Positions 1 to 11,560 of a stretch of DNA of 64,000 bases are shown here, one piece after another. Made by a program: the position numbers and the translations under genes. Under the pieces are notes generated by a model. That model ran no database searches. It worked only from the letters and a program-made list of their open reading frames with translations, and was not told the origin of the DNA. Each line of letters opens with the position of its first letter. Within the stretch, counting starts at the first letter, position 1. Source of the DNA: Phocoena phocoena (lineage: Eukaryota > Chordata > Mammalia > Artiodactyla > Phocoenidae); contig NC_089220.1 in assembly GCF_963924675.1 (NCBI RefSeq), positions 61,576,639 through 61,640,638 of the forward strand. Direction: 5' to 3'.

Positions 1-256
1 TTTTTAAAAATATTTATTTATTTATTTGGTTGTGCCCGGTCTTAGTTGAGCAGGTGGGCTCCTTAGTTGCGCCTCTCTGGCTTCTTAGTTGTGGCTCACC
101 GGCTCCTTAGTTGTGGCATGCGGGCGCCTTAGTTGTGGCATGCGAACTCTTAGTTGTGGCATGCATGTGGGATCTAGTTCCCTGACCAGGGGTTGAACCC
201 CAGCCCCCTGCATTGGGAACGTGGAGTCTTAACCAATGCACCACGAGGGAAGTTCC
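1..256 (-). repeat. CHR-type tRNA-derived SINE, long form, cut by the window edge
   Basis: The + strand reads repeated TTAGTTGTGGC modules and then the reverse complement of the tRNA-related head, ending in CACGAGGGAAGTTCC. The AT-rich (ATAA)n tail is at the window start, so the element is on the - strand. It is noticeably diverged from the cleaner copy at 52549. The far flank is outside the window, so no target-site duplication can be shown. Confidence 0.88.
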
Positions 257-261
257 TTATT

Positions 262-470
262 TTTGTTTTTTAAATAAAATTTTAATTTTGGAATAATTTT
301 AGGTTTACAGAAAACTTTCAAAGATAGTACAGAGAGTTCCCATATACCCCTCACCTATTGCCCATAAAGTTAACATCTTACATTACCAGAGTACAACTAA
401 GAAGTCAACGCTGGTGCATCACTCTTAACTAAATTCCAGATTTTATTCCTATTTCACTAGTTTTTTGTGG
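262..470 (-). repeat. Old L1 3'-end fragment
   Basis: The stretch resembles the reverse complement of ancient mammalian L1 3' ends: AATAATTTTAGGTTTACAG, TAGTACAGAGAGTTCCCAT and AACATCTTACATTACC are characteristic. It is 5'-truncated and diverged, and lies directly beside the window-edge SINE. Subfamily not determined. Confidence 0.65.
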
Positions 471-835
471 ATTTTATTTTTGATGACTGTGCTATTAACT
501 TCTTTTAAAGCACACTTAACTATTAAGAATATAGTCTCTGTTACCAGTCATTTTTTTTTCTTTTTGTATTAACGCTTACTTTGTCTGAAATTGTGTCCTG
601 AATGAAAAAAAAATGAATTTAGAATAATACTTTTCATATGGCGATGTGTCCTAACATGGGGGTTGTCGGGAGAGAGAATCTCAACTCACCTGTTGAGAGA
701 GAGCTGTGGGGTGCTGAGACTGTGAGCTTGGGGTTTTTATTTAAAAGACTCACAAGTGCAGATTAATATGGTTCACTACAGTATGTAGGAATGAATACAC
801 AACTGACTTAAAAGCAAAAGAATCATGTCAGGGTA

Positions 836-1485
836 TTGGTATTCTTGGGGTTTTGTCCTAGGCCCCCTTCTTCTCACTTTCAGACTCACTTTGGATGGTT
901 GTATTCCCTCCCGTGGCTTCCATCTGCATGTACATGCCTCCAAAATGGGTATCATCCCATTTGGATGCCTAGCAGGCCCCTTACACTCAACGTGTCTCTA
1001 ACTGGACTTGTCTGCAAACCATGGCACCACCATCTACCATTCTTAAGCCTCGTATATCCATTCCTCTACCTCCCTCATTCCTAACATCTAATCCATCCTT
1101 TCTTCCACCTCCCAAACGTCCCTCAAGTCCCTCTATTTCTACCCTTTTGGGTCATGACATCTCTTGCTTAGATTATCCAATAGCCTTTTCCCTGGTGCCC
1201 CTGCCTCCTAGGTAAACCATCATCCCAACCCTAATCCATTCTTTTCAGTGTAGCTTGAGGTCAAAAAGCAAATAAATTGATCATGTTAGTTGCCCCCCAT
1301 CTTAAATCTTTGCATTGGCTTCTCATGTTCCTTAGGATAAATTTAATCCTTCTTAACATAGCTGGAAGGTACTCTGGTACCTAGCAATCTCCTATATAAT
1401 TCCTGTATATCTCCTATATAATTCTCCTCTATATCTTCCATATAATTCTCCATCCCTGTGTCACAGGACCACCACTCCATGCTCT
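836..1485 (+). repeat. L2 (CR1-clade LINE) fragment, part 1
   Basis: C/T-rich sequence follows the L2 3' region: an ACATCTAATCCATC stretch, then CTTGCTTAGATTATCCAATAGCC, then TTTGCATTGGCTTCTCATG with AGGATAAATTTAATCC. It is interrupted near 1490 by a hAT-like element and seems to resume at 1695. Open frames here (82 and 64 codons) are relics of low-complexity C/T-rich repeat sequence. Confidence 0.55.
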
Positions 1486-1487
1486 AT

Positions 1488-1694
1488 CCTACACTATTCA
1501 ATATGGTATCTGTTACCCACATATGGCTATTTAGATTTAAATTAATTAAAAACAAATAAAAACAAAATATCATTTCTTCAGTCATACTAGCCACATTTCA
1601 TGTGCTCAGTAGCTACGTGAGGCTGGTGGCTACCATATTCGACTGCCCAGATTATAAAATATTTCCATCATTGCAGAAAATTCTGTTGGACAGT
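1488..1694. mobile_element. Non-autonomous hAT-Charlie DNA transposon relic
   Basis: The sequence has the near-palindromic layout of this group. ACACTATTCAATATGG and CCACATATGGCTATTTA on the left mirror GTGAGGCTGGTGGCTACCAT and CTGTTGGACAGTA on the right. It lies inside the L2 relic, so it inserted after that L2. MER5/MER58-like; subfamily unresolved. Confidence 0.6.
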
Positions 1695-1850
1695 ACTATG
1701 CATACTGAAATCCTTTTGTTTCCTGGAACTTTGCCTTCTTTTCTCATTTATAGTCTTTTATCCTTTTCCTGGAATGCTTTCTAATTCTTCTTTCCTCACA
1801 TTCCCCATTAATGCCTTGTGCTTCCCACCATCATTTTCTTAAGTAGACTT
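1695..1850 (+). repeat. L2 fragment, part 2
   Basis: Continues the L2 alignment after the hAT relic. The clearest landmark is CCTTTTCCTGGAATGCTTTC, matching the L2 motif around CTGGAATGC, followed by TTCTTCTTTCC. It ends where an older-type L1 3' end begins. Confidence 0.5.
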
Positions 1851-2325
1851 TTTTTTAGAGTATAAATGAGGAGAAAGTACATAGGATTCCCATAGGCCTT
1901 CTGCCCCTGCACACACACTACATCTCTCACTTATCAATATCCCCCACCAGGGTGGTGTATTTGTTATGATTGGTGAACCTATACTGATACATTATCATCA
2001 TCCGAAGTCCATATTTATATTAGGTGGTATACATCTGTGGGTTTTGACAAATGTATAAGGACATGTATCCATCACTGAAGTATTATAAGGAATAGTTTCA
2101 CTGCCACAAAAATCCTCTGTGCTCCACCACTGATTTTTTTTTTAACACCTTTATTGGAGTATAATTGCTTTACAATGGTGTGTTAGTTTCTGCTGTATAA
2201 CATAGTGGGTCAGCTATACATATACATATATTCCCATTTCTCCTCCCTCTTGCGTCTCCTTCCCACCCTCCCTATCCCACCTCTCTAGGTGGACACAAAG
2301 TCCACCACTGATTTTTACACACCAT
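1851..2325 (-). repeat. Old L1 3'-end fragment, split by a younger L1
   Basis: Reads as the reverse complement of an ancient L1 3' region (GGTGAACCTATACTGATACATTATCATCATCC, GACAAATGTATAAGGACATGTATCC, AAAAATCCTCTGTGCTCC). It is interrupted exactly at 2139-2300 by a younger L1 3' fragment flanked by a 16-bp target-site duplication, and resumes for a short distance after it. It sits between L2-like blocks. Confidence 0.65.
2139..2300 (-). mobile_element. Young L1 3'-end insertion with perfect 16-bp TSD
   Basis: The + strand begins T-rich, then AACACCTTTATTGGAGTATAATTGC and the cetartiodactyl L1 3' end up to GGTGGACACAAAG, where it is 5'-truncated. TCCACCACTGATTTTT occurs at 2123-2138 and again at 2301-2316 as a perfect target-site duplication. 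This is a clean target-primed insertion of about 160 bp. Confidence 0.92.
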
Positions 2326-2852
2326 TCCACCTCCCTGAAATCCACTCTTTGTCTGCTCTCCCAATGCTATCTTGTCTATCTTTCAGTAACATCAAACCCA
2401 AATTAGACTGTAAAGCTTTCCCATATCTCCCTCCTCTAAAGTCCTGTGTAATTACAGAGTATGAATATAAAGTAACCAGTTCTTTTTTAAATGAAGAAGA
2501 AATCAGAATTTATTCACTCCATTTAATATTGCCCTTGTAACCAATAGCTTATTTTAAGGCACTGCCTTAATCAAAATATTTTTGAGACACCCACTGTTGG
2601 AGAATACTCTTCAGAAATAATATGTCTTATGTACAATGATTAATTTCATTATTCTGTGGCCACATGGTTTTGCTATCTAAGGTAGTATGATCCAGTCTGA
2701 TTAGCCTCTGCATTCACCACTCTTGGTTCCATCTGATGCTTGGTTCTTTCCAGAAACTGAATCTATCTTCAAAATTATCATTTTAGGTTTTTAAAAACTA
2801 TATACCATAGGCTCAGGGAATCCCATAAATTTCTAAAATGGCAATACCTTTT

Positions 2853-3156
2853 GTTTTCTTTATAAATTTATTTATTTAATTTATTTTATTTTTGGCTGCG
2901 TTGAGTCTTCATTGTTGCACGAAGGCTTTCTCTAGTTGCAGCGAGCAGGGGCTACTCATCGTTGTGGTGCACAGATTTCTCATTGCGGTGGCTTCTCTTG
3001 TTGCAGAGCACAGGCTCTAGGGTGCAGGCTCAGTAGTTGTGGCACACAGGCTTAGTTGCTCCACGGCATGTGAGATCTTCCTGGACCAGGGCTCGAACCC
3101 AGGTGCCCTGCATTGGCAGGCAGATTCTTAGCCACTGCGCCACCAGGGAAGCCCCA
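2853..3156 (-). repeat. CHR-type SINE, long form
   Basis: Begins with an AT-rich tail (TTTATTTATTTAATTTATTT), then TTTTTGGCTGCGTTGAGTC, AGTAGTTGTGGC modules and the inverted tRNA-like head ending CACCAGGGAAGCCCC. An imperfect duplication flanks it: GCAATACCTTTT at 2841 and GCAATACTTTT at 3157. Confidence 0.9.
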
Positions 3157-5431
3157 GCAATACTTTTTTAGTATGCTTGTGGATGGCGAAGGTGATGACT
3201 TCGAAAATGGTGACACTCATTTTTGTTGGTTAGTTCTGATATGTGCGTTTAGGAACAAATAAAAACCTATACTTTATCATCCCTTCTCAAATTTTTATAG
3301 TTCATTTGATGGTTATCTGGCACACTGCTTGCAATGTAATTTGAACCTATTTTCAAATTTTAATTAATATTTTATTTGTTTATATATTGTACCTGTAAGT
3401 ACATGATAAAAACTCCTTGAAGGTAAGTTCTTATTCATTTTTAGTGTCTTCCACAGCACCTCAATTACTGCTAATAATAGTTAATTAATTAATTAATACT
3501 TTGCAGTTTCCAAAGCATTCCCAGAGATACGATCTCCTATTTCTTTAGAAAGTCCTGTGAAGTAGACTTTTTCCCTATGATCTTTAATCTTCAGTCAAGA
3601 GAAAGTGGAAGTCAGGGTATGGAGCTTGCCATTCTGGGCCTATAACAAGTAAGCTAACAGGCAGACCTAAGAGCTATCCAATCACTTTGGGGATTATACA
3701 GTGGCTTTTCTTTTATCCATGCTGGAGATATACTTTTGAGAGATCAGTGCAGACCCTGACAGCCATTTTTCTGGTGTTGATAGAGGTTAAAGACTTGCCA
3801 AAAACCAGACTTTTTGCTCCATCATCCATGCTTTGTAGCCATCTTGGCCATCTACAAACATAGTTACTGTGCAATTTCACTGGGGTGTTCTGTTAGTAGT
3901 ACTCAAATTTTTTCTCTTGATTTAAATATAAACCTTAACGAGATTCTTCCAGAGGCTGTGCTTTGGGAGAATTTCATTTTCTTTCTTCCATGTCTCTGGG
4001 ATTTTTCAAGTATTTAGAATGAATATGCATTGCTTTTAAAATTATAAGAAGTTATTGTTTCACTTGAGAGATTTAGATTTAATAACAATAAAAAAAATCA
4101 GAACAATTGTAAATTTTTAAAAATATAAATACTACATAAGAGTATTCTTAGTTCATTTTCTTTCATATCGTAGCGGAATAACTATCACCTCTCAAATGTT
4201 ACCTTTTATAATCTGATTATCTACCACTACCTCTTTATAACAAACCATTGTATTTTTAATGTGGCTAAAGACTCACTGCTTTCCAATGGAAACTCCAGGT
4301 GACTTCTACATATTCCAGTTAACTTCAGTGTCATTTGCATTCTTCTTCCACTGCACTTCCTCTTTCTTAAGCCACACCCTGAACATTCCTCCCTTTTTTC
4401 CATTTGTATATAATTTGAGACGTATCCATTTCTCAGGTTTGGCGACAGTTCAGGACCAAGGGACAAGGTCACAGAGATTATAGACTGTTGAATGTGTGAC
4501 AAGGCGGCTCATAAAGAATCTGGTCAGATGTCCTTCATTTGCCCTTAATTAACTACAGCTGCTTTTTATGTTGCAAGCTGATCTTTGATCTGCTTTCCCC
4601 TTCAGACCTCTGTGCACAAGGTAGTTAAAAACAAACTAGGAGGCCATTTTAAAGACAAAAAAAAAAGGAAGAAAAAGAAAAAGAAAAGAAAATCCCTCTG
4701 GGGTAATCAAGTGACAGTTGAAGCAGCCATAAGCTGTTAGCTTTATTCATTAGAGAATTTTAAACATGTCAAGAAATAGAATAATGTTCCTGCTGTTAGA
4801 TCAGCCTCAACAATGAAGATTACAACAGCTTTGGGACGCATGAGTGGGCAAACTTCTTGTGAAAACAAGTTTATTGAAGAGCATTTTACTACAGTGGCAC
4901 AGAATCTAGCTTACACAGTTTCATAGCAGGAATATTGGTTCAATATGCATTGAGAAAGTTGGCCCTCTAAGAATGGCAGATTTACAGTGCAACCTTGCTC
5001 TAACCCAAATGGCCCCTGCTATTAGGTTTAAAAAAACTTCCTGTGGTCTATACTGCTGGAATGGATGGCCTGTTTTACACCATATCGCTTTTGCTGAAGC
5101 ATCTACTATGTAGTACATGATCCAACATAAATTTTACTTTGGTAATGACTGTATAAATCTTGAAATCTTTCACAAGTCAAGCTAACTGATATAATCTTCA
5201 TTTGAATTAAAATTCCAATGCCAATATCACCAATTTTTGAAACATAGAGTGTTTCTTAGAGCAAATAATCTTGAACTAGAGCTTAAGAACTGTTTTGGAA
5301 AGGAGTCCGTTCTAACCATATCTAAGTGGGTTTCCTGTTGTCATTTTTTCTTCTTTATTATAACCCATAGCATCATTATTTGGGGACCCTTAATAACATG
5401 AGAGAACATATGATTTGAAAAGGAAGAGCTG
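3157..5431. other. Intronic sequence, mostly unique
   Basis: No gene or complete repeat seen. A weak L2-3'-end-like stretch lies near 3380-3470 (AACTCCTTGAAGGTAAG), and a short (TTAA)n run at 3479-3497. An A/G-rich tract follows at about 4655-4695. 4700-4920 is low-repeat and looks like ordinary conserved-intron sequence. The 91- and 74-codon frames around 4227-4502 overlap on opposite strands and look like chance. Confidence 0.5.
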
Positions 5432-5652
5432 GGGCTTCCCTGGTGGTGCAGTGGTTGAGAGTCCGCCTGCCGATGCAGGGGACATGGGTTCGTGCCCCGG
5501 TCCAGGAAGATCCCACATGCCGTGGAGCGGCTGGGCCCGTGAGCCATGGCCGCTGAGCCTGTGTGTCTGGAGCCTGTGCTCTGCAATGGGGGAGGCCACA
5601 ACAGTGAGAGGCCCGCATACCACAAAAAAAAAAAAAAAAAGAAAGAAAGAAA
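5428..5652 (+). mobile_element. CHR-type SINE, short form, with TSD
   Basis: The tRNA-like head GGGGCTTCCCTGGTGGTGCA begins at 5431, with a B-box-like GGGTTCGTGCC, the unique body (GGCTGGGCCCGTGAGCCATGG) and an A-tail that has grown into a GAAA run. GAAAAGGAAGA at 5417-5427 is repeated at 5653-5663. Reading frames on both strands here are translated SINE. Confidence 0.93.
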
Positions 5653-5663
5653 GAAAAGGAAGA

Positions 5664-6740
5664 TCGGGTACTTCCTAACCCTTCATTTTTCACTGTGCAT
5701 GTTCAGTTTTTATAGTGGCTCTTCCTCCTCATAAGTTCCAGAGAAAAGTCAGTCTTATGCAATCTCTTGTAACCTATGAAATTTAAGAGAAAGGAACACC
5801 ATCCTATATTTCAAAATTTTCTTATCCTTGAAAGTAACATTTTTGCTGAGGATAAAACTAGGAGGCCTTTGAGTTGCTGATTCACTTCGAGTTCTCCCAA
5901 ATGATATGTCAGCAGTCTGCCTATTTCTCTGTACCTATTGACTTGTGCATGGTCAAATTATGAGTCATGGTCAGAACTTCCCCTTGGCTAAAATGGCTTT
6001 TCCTCAATCGCATCACATGCCTCTTTTTTGGATCTTTTAATCACATCATGGGTCTTGCCCTTCAATATTCCTGTTAGAGGACGTTCTTTCAAAGGACAAG
6101 AATTCACTAATAGAAAAAGCAATGTACATGGAAAATATAGACACTTTGTCCTCAATTGCCTGCATGTCTATGCTGACTATTCTATGTTTGCAGTTTGAAA
6201 GAACTTTCTAAGAACAAAAAAGGGGGAGGTGGCACCTTATATATTTTCAAAGCAGAATGATTATACTCAGGTAAGATTAGAATTGACAGCTTTAGGATAG
6301 GGACGCTTATGTGTCTAGTTAGTCAAAGGAGAGGAACGGGAGAACTAGATTCAACTGTGCGGGGTGAGAGGGGTGGTGGCACATGTCCCTGTACTCAGCG
6401 CTGGCTGCAGGAAGATGCCTCAGGGCTGCCAGATATTTCAGTTTTCAAATAACCTGGAAATCTGATTTTTTTAATATGAAAACTTCTGATTGCTAAATGT
6501 TGACAACCAATTCATTTTAAAAAGAATGCTATGTGAACTGAACAAAACACATCTATAGACTATTTTCTGGAGGTAGTGCCTCAAACTTCTTTTCAATGCT
6601 TACTGCTTGGGCAAGCTATGACATGCTTGCAAAAAGTAGATGGAAGATTTTGAGGTCCTTGTGGGTGACACTGAATAATCAGAAATGTTCATAGAAACCG
6701 ATAAAAGAAATATTGACAGCAAAGTTAGGAATAACAAACG
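5664..6740. other. Unique intronic sequence
   Basis: No gene, young SINE or L1 recognised. AT-rich, with short purine tracts such as AAAAAAGGGGGAGG near 6216. Nothing further to support a feature. Confidence 0.5.
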
Positions 6741-6744
6741 CTTG

Positions 6745-6880
6745 TACGGTGATGACTTACAGTGTGCTCTCATATTCTATTTAAAGGAGTCCTAAGGACA
6801 AGTCTGTGGGACCAGTAGGACTATTATTTTATTCCTGTTTTACAGAGGAGGAAATTGAAGCTCAATGAGCGGTTCTTGAT
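6745..6880 (-). repeat. MIR-like relic
   Basis: GACTATTATTTTATTCCTGTTTTACAGAGGAGGAAATTGAAGCTCA is the reverse complement of the MIR core and 3' part (consensus: ATTATTATCCCCATTTTACAGATGAGGAAACTGAGG). It is flanked by weaker similarity. Confidence 0.7.
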
Positions 6881-7063
6881 CATTTTAAGGAAGCAGAATC
6901 TGTGGAGAAATTGTTGAAAGTCACAGACTACTCTTGCCATAAAATTGGACATTAAAATCAAAATTTAACATATAATTTCTGGGAGTTTGTGGACACCTTC
7001 CTCATTCCTTGGAATAAGTGATCTGTGAAACTTCATACAGAACTCAAACTGAGGTTTTCAAAG

Positions 7064-7101
7064 CCCTGTGTGTATGTGTGTGTTTGTGTGTGTGTGTGTC
7101 T
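7064..7101. repeat. (TG)n microsatellite
   Basis: An imperfect TG run (TGTGTGTATGTGTGTGTTTG, then TGTGTGTGTGTGTC). Likely length-polymorphic. Confidence 0.9.
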
Positions 7102-7329
7102 TTTTCTACTACCTGATTCTTCCCTCCTTAGAGAAGGGTATAGTTGAGACAGCAGCCACCAGAGTAGAGCCTTCCCAGGCTGAAGAATCATTTGCAGTCC
7201 CACCAGTGCCACCACCACTGAATGTCTGGACTCTGCGATGAGGCTGGGACTGGGGAGGATGACATCAGCAGTGCAGCTGGAACCCTCATCACCGTAGTCC
7301 CTGGAAAGCTTCTTAGGGTTGTCTAAGAA

Positions 7330-7500
7330 GTCTCAGAGTTACAAATAGTAGTAGCATCAGTAAAAGTAGCCACTATTTATCCCATGCTTTTAATATGCCA
7401 GGCATTGTGCTGAGTGCTAAAGTCAGTACAGTTTTTACCTCCATCACACAGAGAAGAAACTGCTAAACCAAGATTATCATCCTGACTCTATCTGACACCA
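7330..7500 (-). repeat. MIR-like relic
   Basis: GCCACTATTTATCCCATGC, ATATGCCAGGCATTGTGCTGAGTGC and CACAGAGAAGAAACTG follow the reverse-complement MIR consensus (TTTATTGAGCGC...TGTGCCAGGCACTGTGCTAAGC...GAGGAAACTG). Confidence 0.75.
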
Positions 7501-9780
7501 ATAACCACTCTGCTATACTGTTTTTCATTGTAGAGTGAGCATATGAGGGAGAGGAAGGTGCAGGGGAAGGTCCTTTATTCTGTCATCATCCTTAAGATAA
7601 ATGATAGTACAAAAATTCCTGAAAAGTTGTTTTTCCTTTTAAGACACAGTGATGTTTTTTTTCAGATAGCATGGGTTTAAAAAAAATACTGTGCATTTAA
7701 GAACGTAAAGGAAAAACTTTCATTGTACCTAGTCTGGTGGGAATTTTCATGTATATATATCCGGCATTGCTAAACCCTTGTTAAGCTGACAAAATCAGTG
7801 ATAATCTATGTAATCTTCAGTGTCCCTTAAAGGCCAGTGATACCAAATTCATTTACAACCCAACTGAGTATCCAGTATTTCTAAACATTTGGGGAAATAA
7901 TACATTATGGATTTAATTTCTCCACTTTTCATGTATAGTGTTATATGAGTCATGTAAAATGGGATACTTGCCAAATTAAAATGAGCAGATGCCAAACATG
8001 AATAACTTACACAAGATACAGAATTAATCATATTTTTATGTGGAAAACTTCAGTACCCAAGAGTATATCCCCTTAAAAGAAGTGCATAACTTTTAATGAG
8101 TTCTATAAACCCCTTGATAAATGGATAATCTTGGAGTTTATGGAACTAGAATAATATTTGTTATGCACACAGTGTATAGAAGATTAATTTGCTATGTGGA
8201 TAATACTCAAAATAGAAACTTAAGCTTCAAGTGAACATCTAAAATGGAGAATTTGAATTTTAAAAAATATTTTACTGTTATTTATATGATGGGAAATGTA
8301 AATAAAGAGTCAAAGTTTTTGGTCGCTCTATATTCTTGGGAGTAATTTCCACTTAAAAAGTTATTTAGGTTTAAAAACAAGATTTTATATTGGGAATCCA
8401 GTTTAAGTAAAGCAAAGTCTTTGTTGTCAATTGTTAAATACAATTCCCCATTAACTGGTACTCTAGGACTCAAAAATAAAATAAAAATGGATATTTTATG
8501 GTTTCTTAAAACCAGGTGAGATTCTAAAAGTATGTTTTCTATTTGGTTTGTCTTAGTATTATTGTATTAGTAATATTTTATAAAACTCTATTTATTTTAA
8601 ACGCACAATTATGTATGATGCTTATGCTTATGAAATTAGTTTTCACAGTACATCTCATCCCCTAACCTTTCTAGATAATAGTTTACCATAATTCAAGTTA
8701 GCTCAAAATACATCATTGTATTGCCTTTATCCCATATTAGTTGAGATTACTAATCTTGTATAATTATACCACTACTCTGAAAGTTTGTCAGCCCTCACTT
8801 CTTACTTTTTATGTTTATTTAACTTCTGCTACTACTCCTTTGGATCATATAAAATATTGTCTCACTCTCAACTTTTTCTGGGGAAAAAATTGTGTGATGT
8901 GTCTTTAGCTTATTACAGATCCATTTCTAAAACTTGTAAATAACCTGTTTCCTTCCTCATCATTCTTTCCTCTTCTCCCTCCTTCCTGCCCTAGTGGTCC
9001 ATGCCTCCTAAGTTTTTCTTTGGATTTCTATCTCATGACCTAATGCCTTAGGTTTTTTCTTTTTTTCCATGAGGCAATGTTTGCACACAGCTGCTCTGTA
9101 ATATATCGGCTTGAGAATGGAAATTTCACTTCTGTAAAGTGGTTTGGGATACACTTTCGTGCAAGATGCTATGCCAAACTGAATTGTGGATTGTAACGTG
9201 CAGCCAAAGTTACCTCTGTTGCCCCTCCAGGAAGCAGTGTACAGTTTTAATAACCATGATACCCTATTGCAATGGCTTCCAGAGTTATTATGGAAGCCGT
9301 TGCAAGCAGGGATTGCCACCTTTCAAGCAGCAATTATGTCTTCCCTGTTTCTGCACACCTTTCCTGATACAATAAATACTTTATACATGACAAGTTTAGG
9401 TGAGCCGGGCCTTATCCATAAGTGAACATAACATCTTAGGCAATATATATATATTTAAAACCTGAGACATTTCATTTTCTTTCCAAGTTTTCTCATCTCA
9501 CAGGAATATAGAATAACCAAACCATAAACTAGAGCTCCTAGTAGAAAAGTGTTTTTTGAAATGAAGTGCAATAAATTAATCCCAGTACCATTGTCATTGG
9601 ATGGTTAGCAGTGTGGAAAAGAGGTCAGTTAATTAGGATGAAAACTTAATTATTTAGATAAGGAAGCAGCTAGAGTGTTGTTTAAGTATTCCAAACCCAG
9701 TCTTATTTTCCAAAGTACAAAGAAAAAGATGTTACAAAGAGATTTTAAAACTCTGAAATTTTATTTTCTATAGCCTTTCA
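7500..9780. other. Unique AT-rich intron containing one strong hairpin
   Basis: No exon-like sequence or young repeat seen. The main structured element is an inverted repeat near 9259-9313 (listed separately). Overlapping 78-103 codon frames on both strands around 9008-9425 surround that hairpin and have no recognisable domain. Confidence 0.5.
9259..9313. other. Hairpin-forming inverted repeat
   Basis: The left arm TTGCAATGGCTTCCA (9267-9281) pairs with the right arm TGGAAGCCGTTGCAA (9291-9305): 15 bp including one G-T wobble, around a 9-base loop. After a 1x2 internal loop, TCCC-like pairing continues (9262-9265 with 9308-9311), giving about 19 bp. It could be a small palindromic transposon relic or a structured RNA; no expression evidence is available. 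Confidence 0.6.
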
Positions 9781-10200
9781 TCCAGGGGTACACATGTGAC
9801 CAAATCCCCACCAATCAGATGTCCACAACCTCCTTCCCACAGTGATTGGCCCAAGGATTCACATGTGACCAAAGTGAGATCTATCAAAGCTCTCCCAGGA
9901 TTTTTCTGTTGGAGCCCTCAGAGAAGAGTCCTGCTTGCCTCTTGCACCTGAAAGACGACAGGATGGGAATCAGGGGTTCTCAGAGGCAGTTTACCTCTCT
10001 GTGTTAGGAAACCTCTGTAGCAGGAGTGAATAAAGACAAGCAGAGACAAGCAGATGAGGGAAGGGGAGAGAAGGTCTTGGAGCCAAGCATCGCTGCCAAT
10101 TCCATCATTTCAATTATGAGCCAACAAATTCCCTTTTTGTGTTTAAGCTGATTTGTGTTGAATTTTGAGTTAAACAACCAAAAGAGCCCTGACAAATGAT
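9780..10200 (+). repeat. ERVL-MaLR (MLT1-like) LTR relic
   Basis: The 3' half matches the MLT1-type LTR end: GAGCCAACAAATTCCC, TTAAGCTGATTTGTGTTGAATTT and AACCAAAAGAGCCCTGACAAAT. The upstream part carries CACATGTGACC repeats and GGAGCCCTCAGAGAAGAG. It is a diverged solo-LTR-like relic with no coding interior seen. Subfamily uncertain. Confidence 0.6.
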
Positions 10201-10775
10201 TTTTGTTGCAATTGACTACTTGCATGAATAAGAAAGCATTGTTTCTCTCATACCAACTCCTCCAGCTTTTCATTGGTAAGGTAAAACAGAAAACGTGGAA
10301 TATGTGTTCATTCTGAAAAACACCATTTTAAAATACAAACAGCTCCTTGTAGGAATATCTTTCAAGCTGTGTGAAACAAATACTGAATAACTTAAACTCT
10401 GCAATGGAAAAAACAGTATTGTTTCATTTTTTAGACTCTTTGCTCATTTTAATAATTGTATTATGGTCCAACTTGAGCCATATCTTTCATATCAACTTTA
10501 AATCTCACGTTCTTAAATTCAGTTTCAATTATTAGTGCTCCAAAACCCATTGCAAGGCAAGAGAAAGCCGTAGGTGCAGCTTGAGTGAACCCACTGTAAT
10601 TTCACAGCCCTGGTCTCAGCACACTTCATAATGTCCCTCTTCTTCTTCTTGGGAGACAGGGGAATCCTCTCTCCTCCATGGTCGTAAGTTGAATTTAGTT
10701 CAGAAAAGGTTCCATTTATGAATTCATAATACAGCTAGCAACTGTGTGATGGTGCTAATTGATTTGGCATTTGTA

Positions 10776-11560
10776 ACTGCTGTATCAAAGAGACCCAACC
10801 ATACAGTAGCTTAAAGAAAAGATGTTTATTTTTCTTTCATGTGAGAGTACTTTTTAAAAAATATTTTTATATAAATTTATTTATTTTTGGCTGCATTGGG
10901 TCTTTGTTGCTGTGTACGGGCTTCCTCTAGTTGTGGGGAGCAGGGTCTACTCTTCGTTGCGGTGCACGGGCTTCTCATTGTGGTGGCTTCTCTTGTTGTG
11001 GAGCACGGGCTCTAGGTGCGCGGGCTTCAGTAGTTGTGACACGTGAGCTCAGTAGTTGTGGCTTGCAGGCTCTAGAGCGCAGGCTCAGTAGTTGTGGCAC
11101 ATGGGCTTTGTTGCTCCGCGGCATGTGGGATCCTCCCAGACTAGGGCTTGAACCCGTGTCCCCTGCACTGGCAGGCACATTCTTAACTACTGCGCCAGCA
11201 GGGAAGTCCCCATGTGACAGTTCTGATGGTGATAATTCAGTTCATCACGAAATCTCTGCTCCTCATAGTCACTCTGGGACATGGGTCCCTTCCAGTTGTT
11301 GCTCCACATCCCCTAGGGCACTGTTTTGTCATCTTTAAGGCATAACTTGAGTTATTACCACGCTGAAGTTCCAGTTAGTGGGAAGGGGAAAGTGGATAGT
11401 AAAGAGACATACTCATGGTCTTAAGCTCTATGCCACTCACATTCTGTGGGTGAGAATTTAGTCACATGGTCACACTCAAGATATGCTGGGAAATGCCATC
11501 CTTCTGAGATATCATGGATCATGGAAGAAAGAGAAAATGGATTTTGGTGGAGCTCTGGTG
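10776..11560. repeat. Ancient unclassified mammalian repeat, split by a SINE
   Basis: The flanks of the SINE at 10853-11210 belong to one older repeat: ACAGTAGCTTAAAG...TTTATTTTTCTTTC on the left, and TAGTCACTCTGGGACATGG...TTAGTCACATGGTCACAC...GCTGGGAAATGCC on the right. Similar ordered motifs recur at 28995-29440 and 60900-61290. I cannot assign the family by eye. Confidence 0.5.
10853..11210 (-). mobile_element. CHR-type SINE, long form, with imperfect TSD
   Basis: The AT-rich tail is at the left, then TTTTTGGCTGCATTGGGTC, CTTCGTTGCGGTGCACGGG, several AGTAGTTGTGGC modules and the inverted tRNA-like head ending CAGCAGGGAAGTCCC. CATGTGAGAGTACT at 10838 corresponds to CATGTGACAGTTCT at 11211. 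The 135-codon + strand frame is translated SINE. Confidence 0.93.

Noticed and set aside
10931..11338. 135-codon + strand frame rich in ALGARASVV and SSCGLQALERRLSSCG
   Set aside because: Translated long-form CHR SINE in antisense; similar peptides recur at other SINEs in the window.
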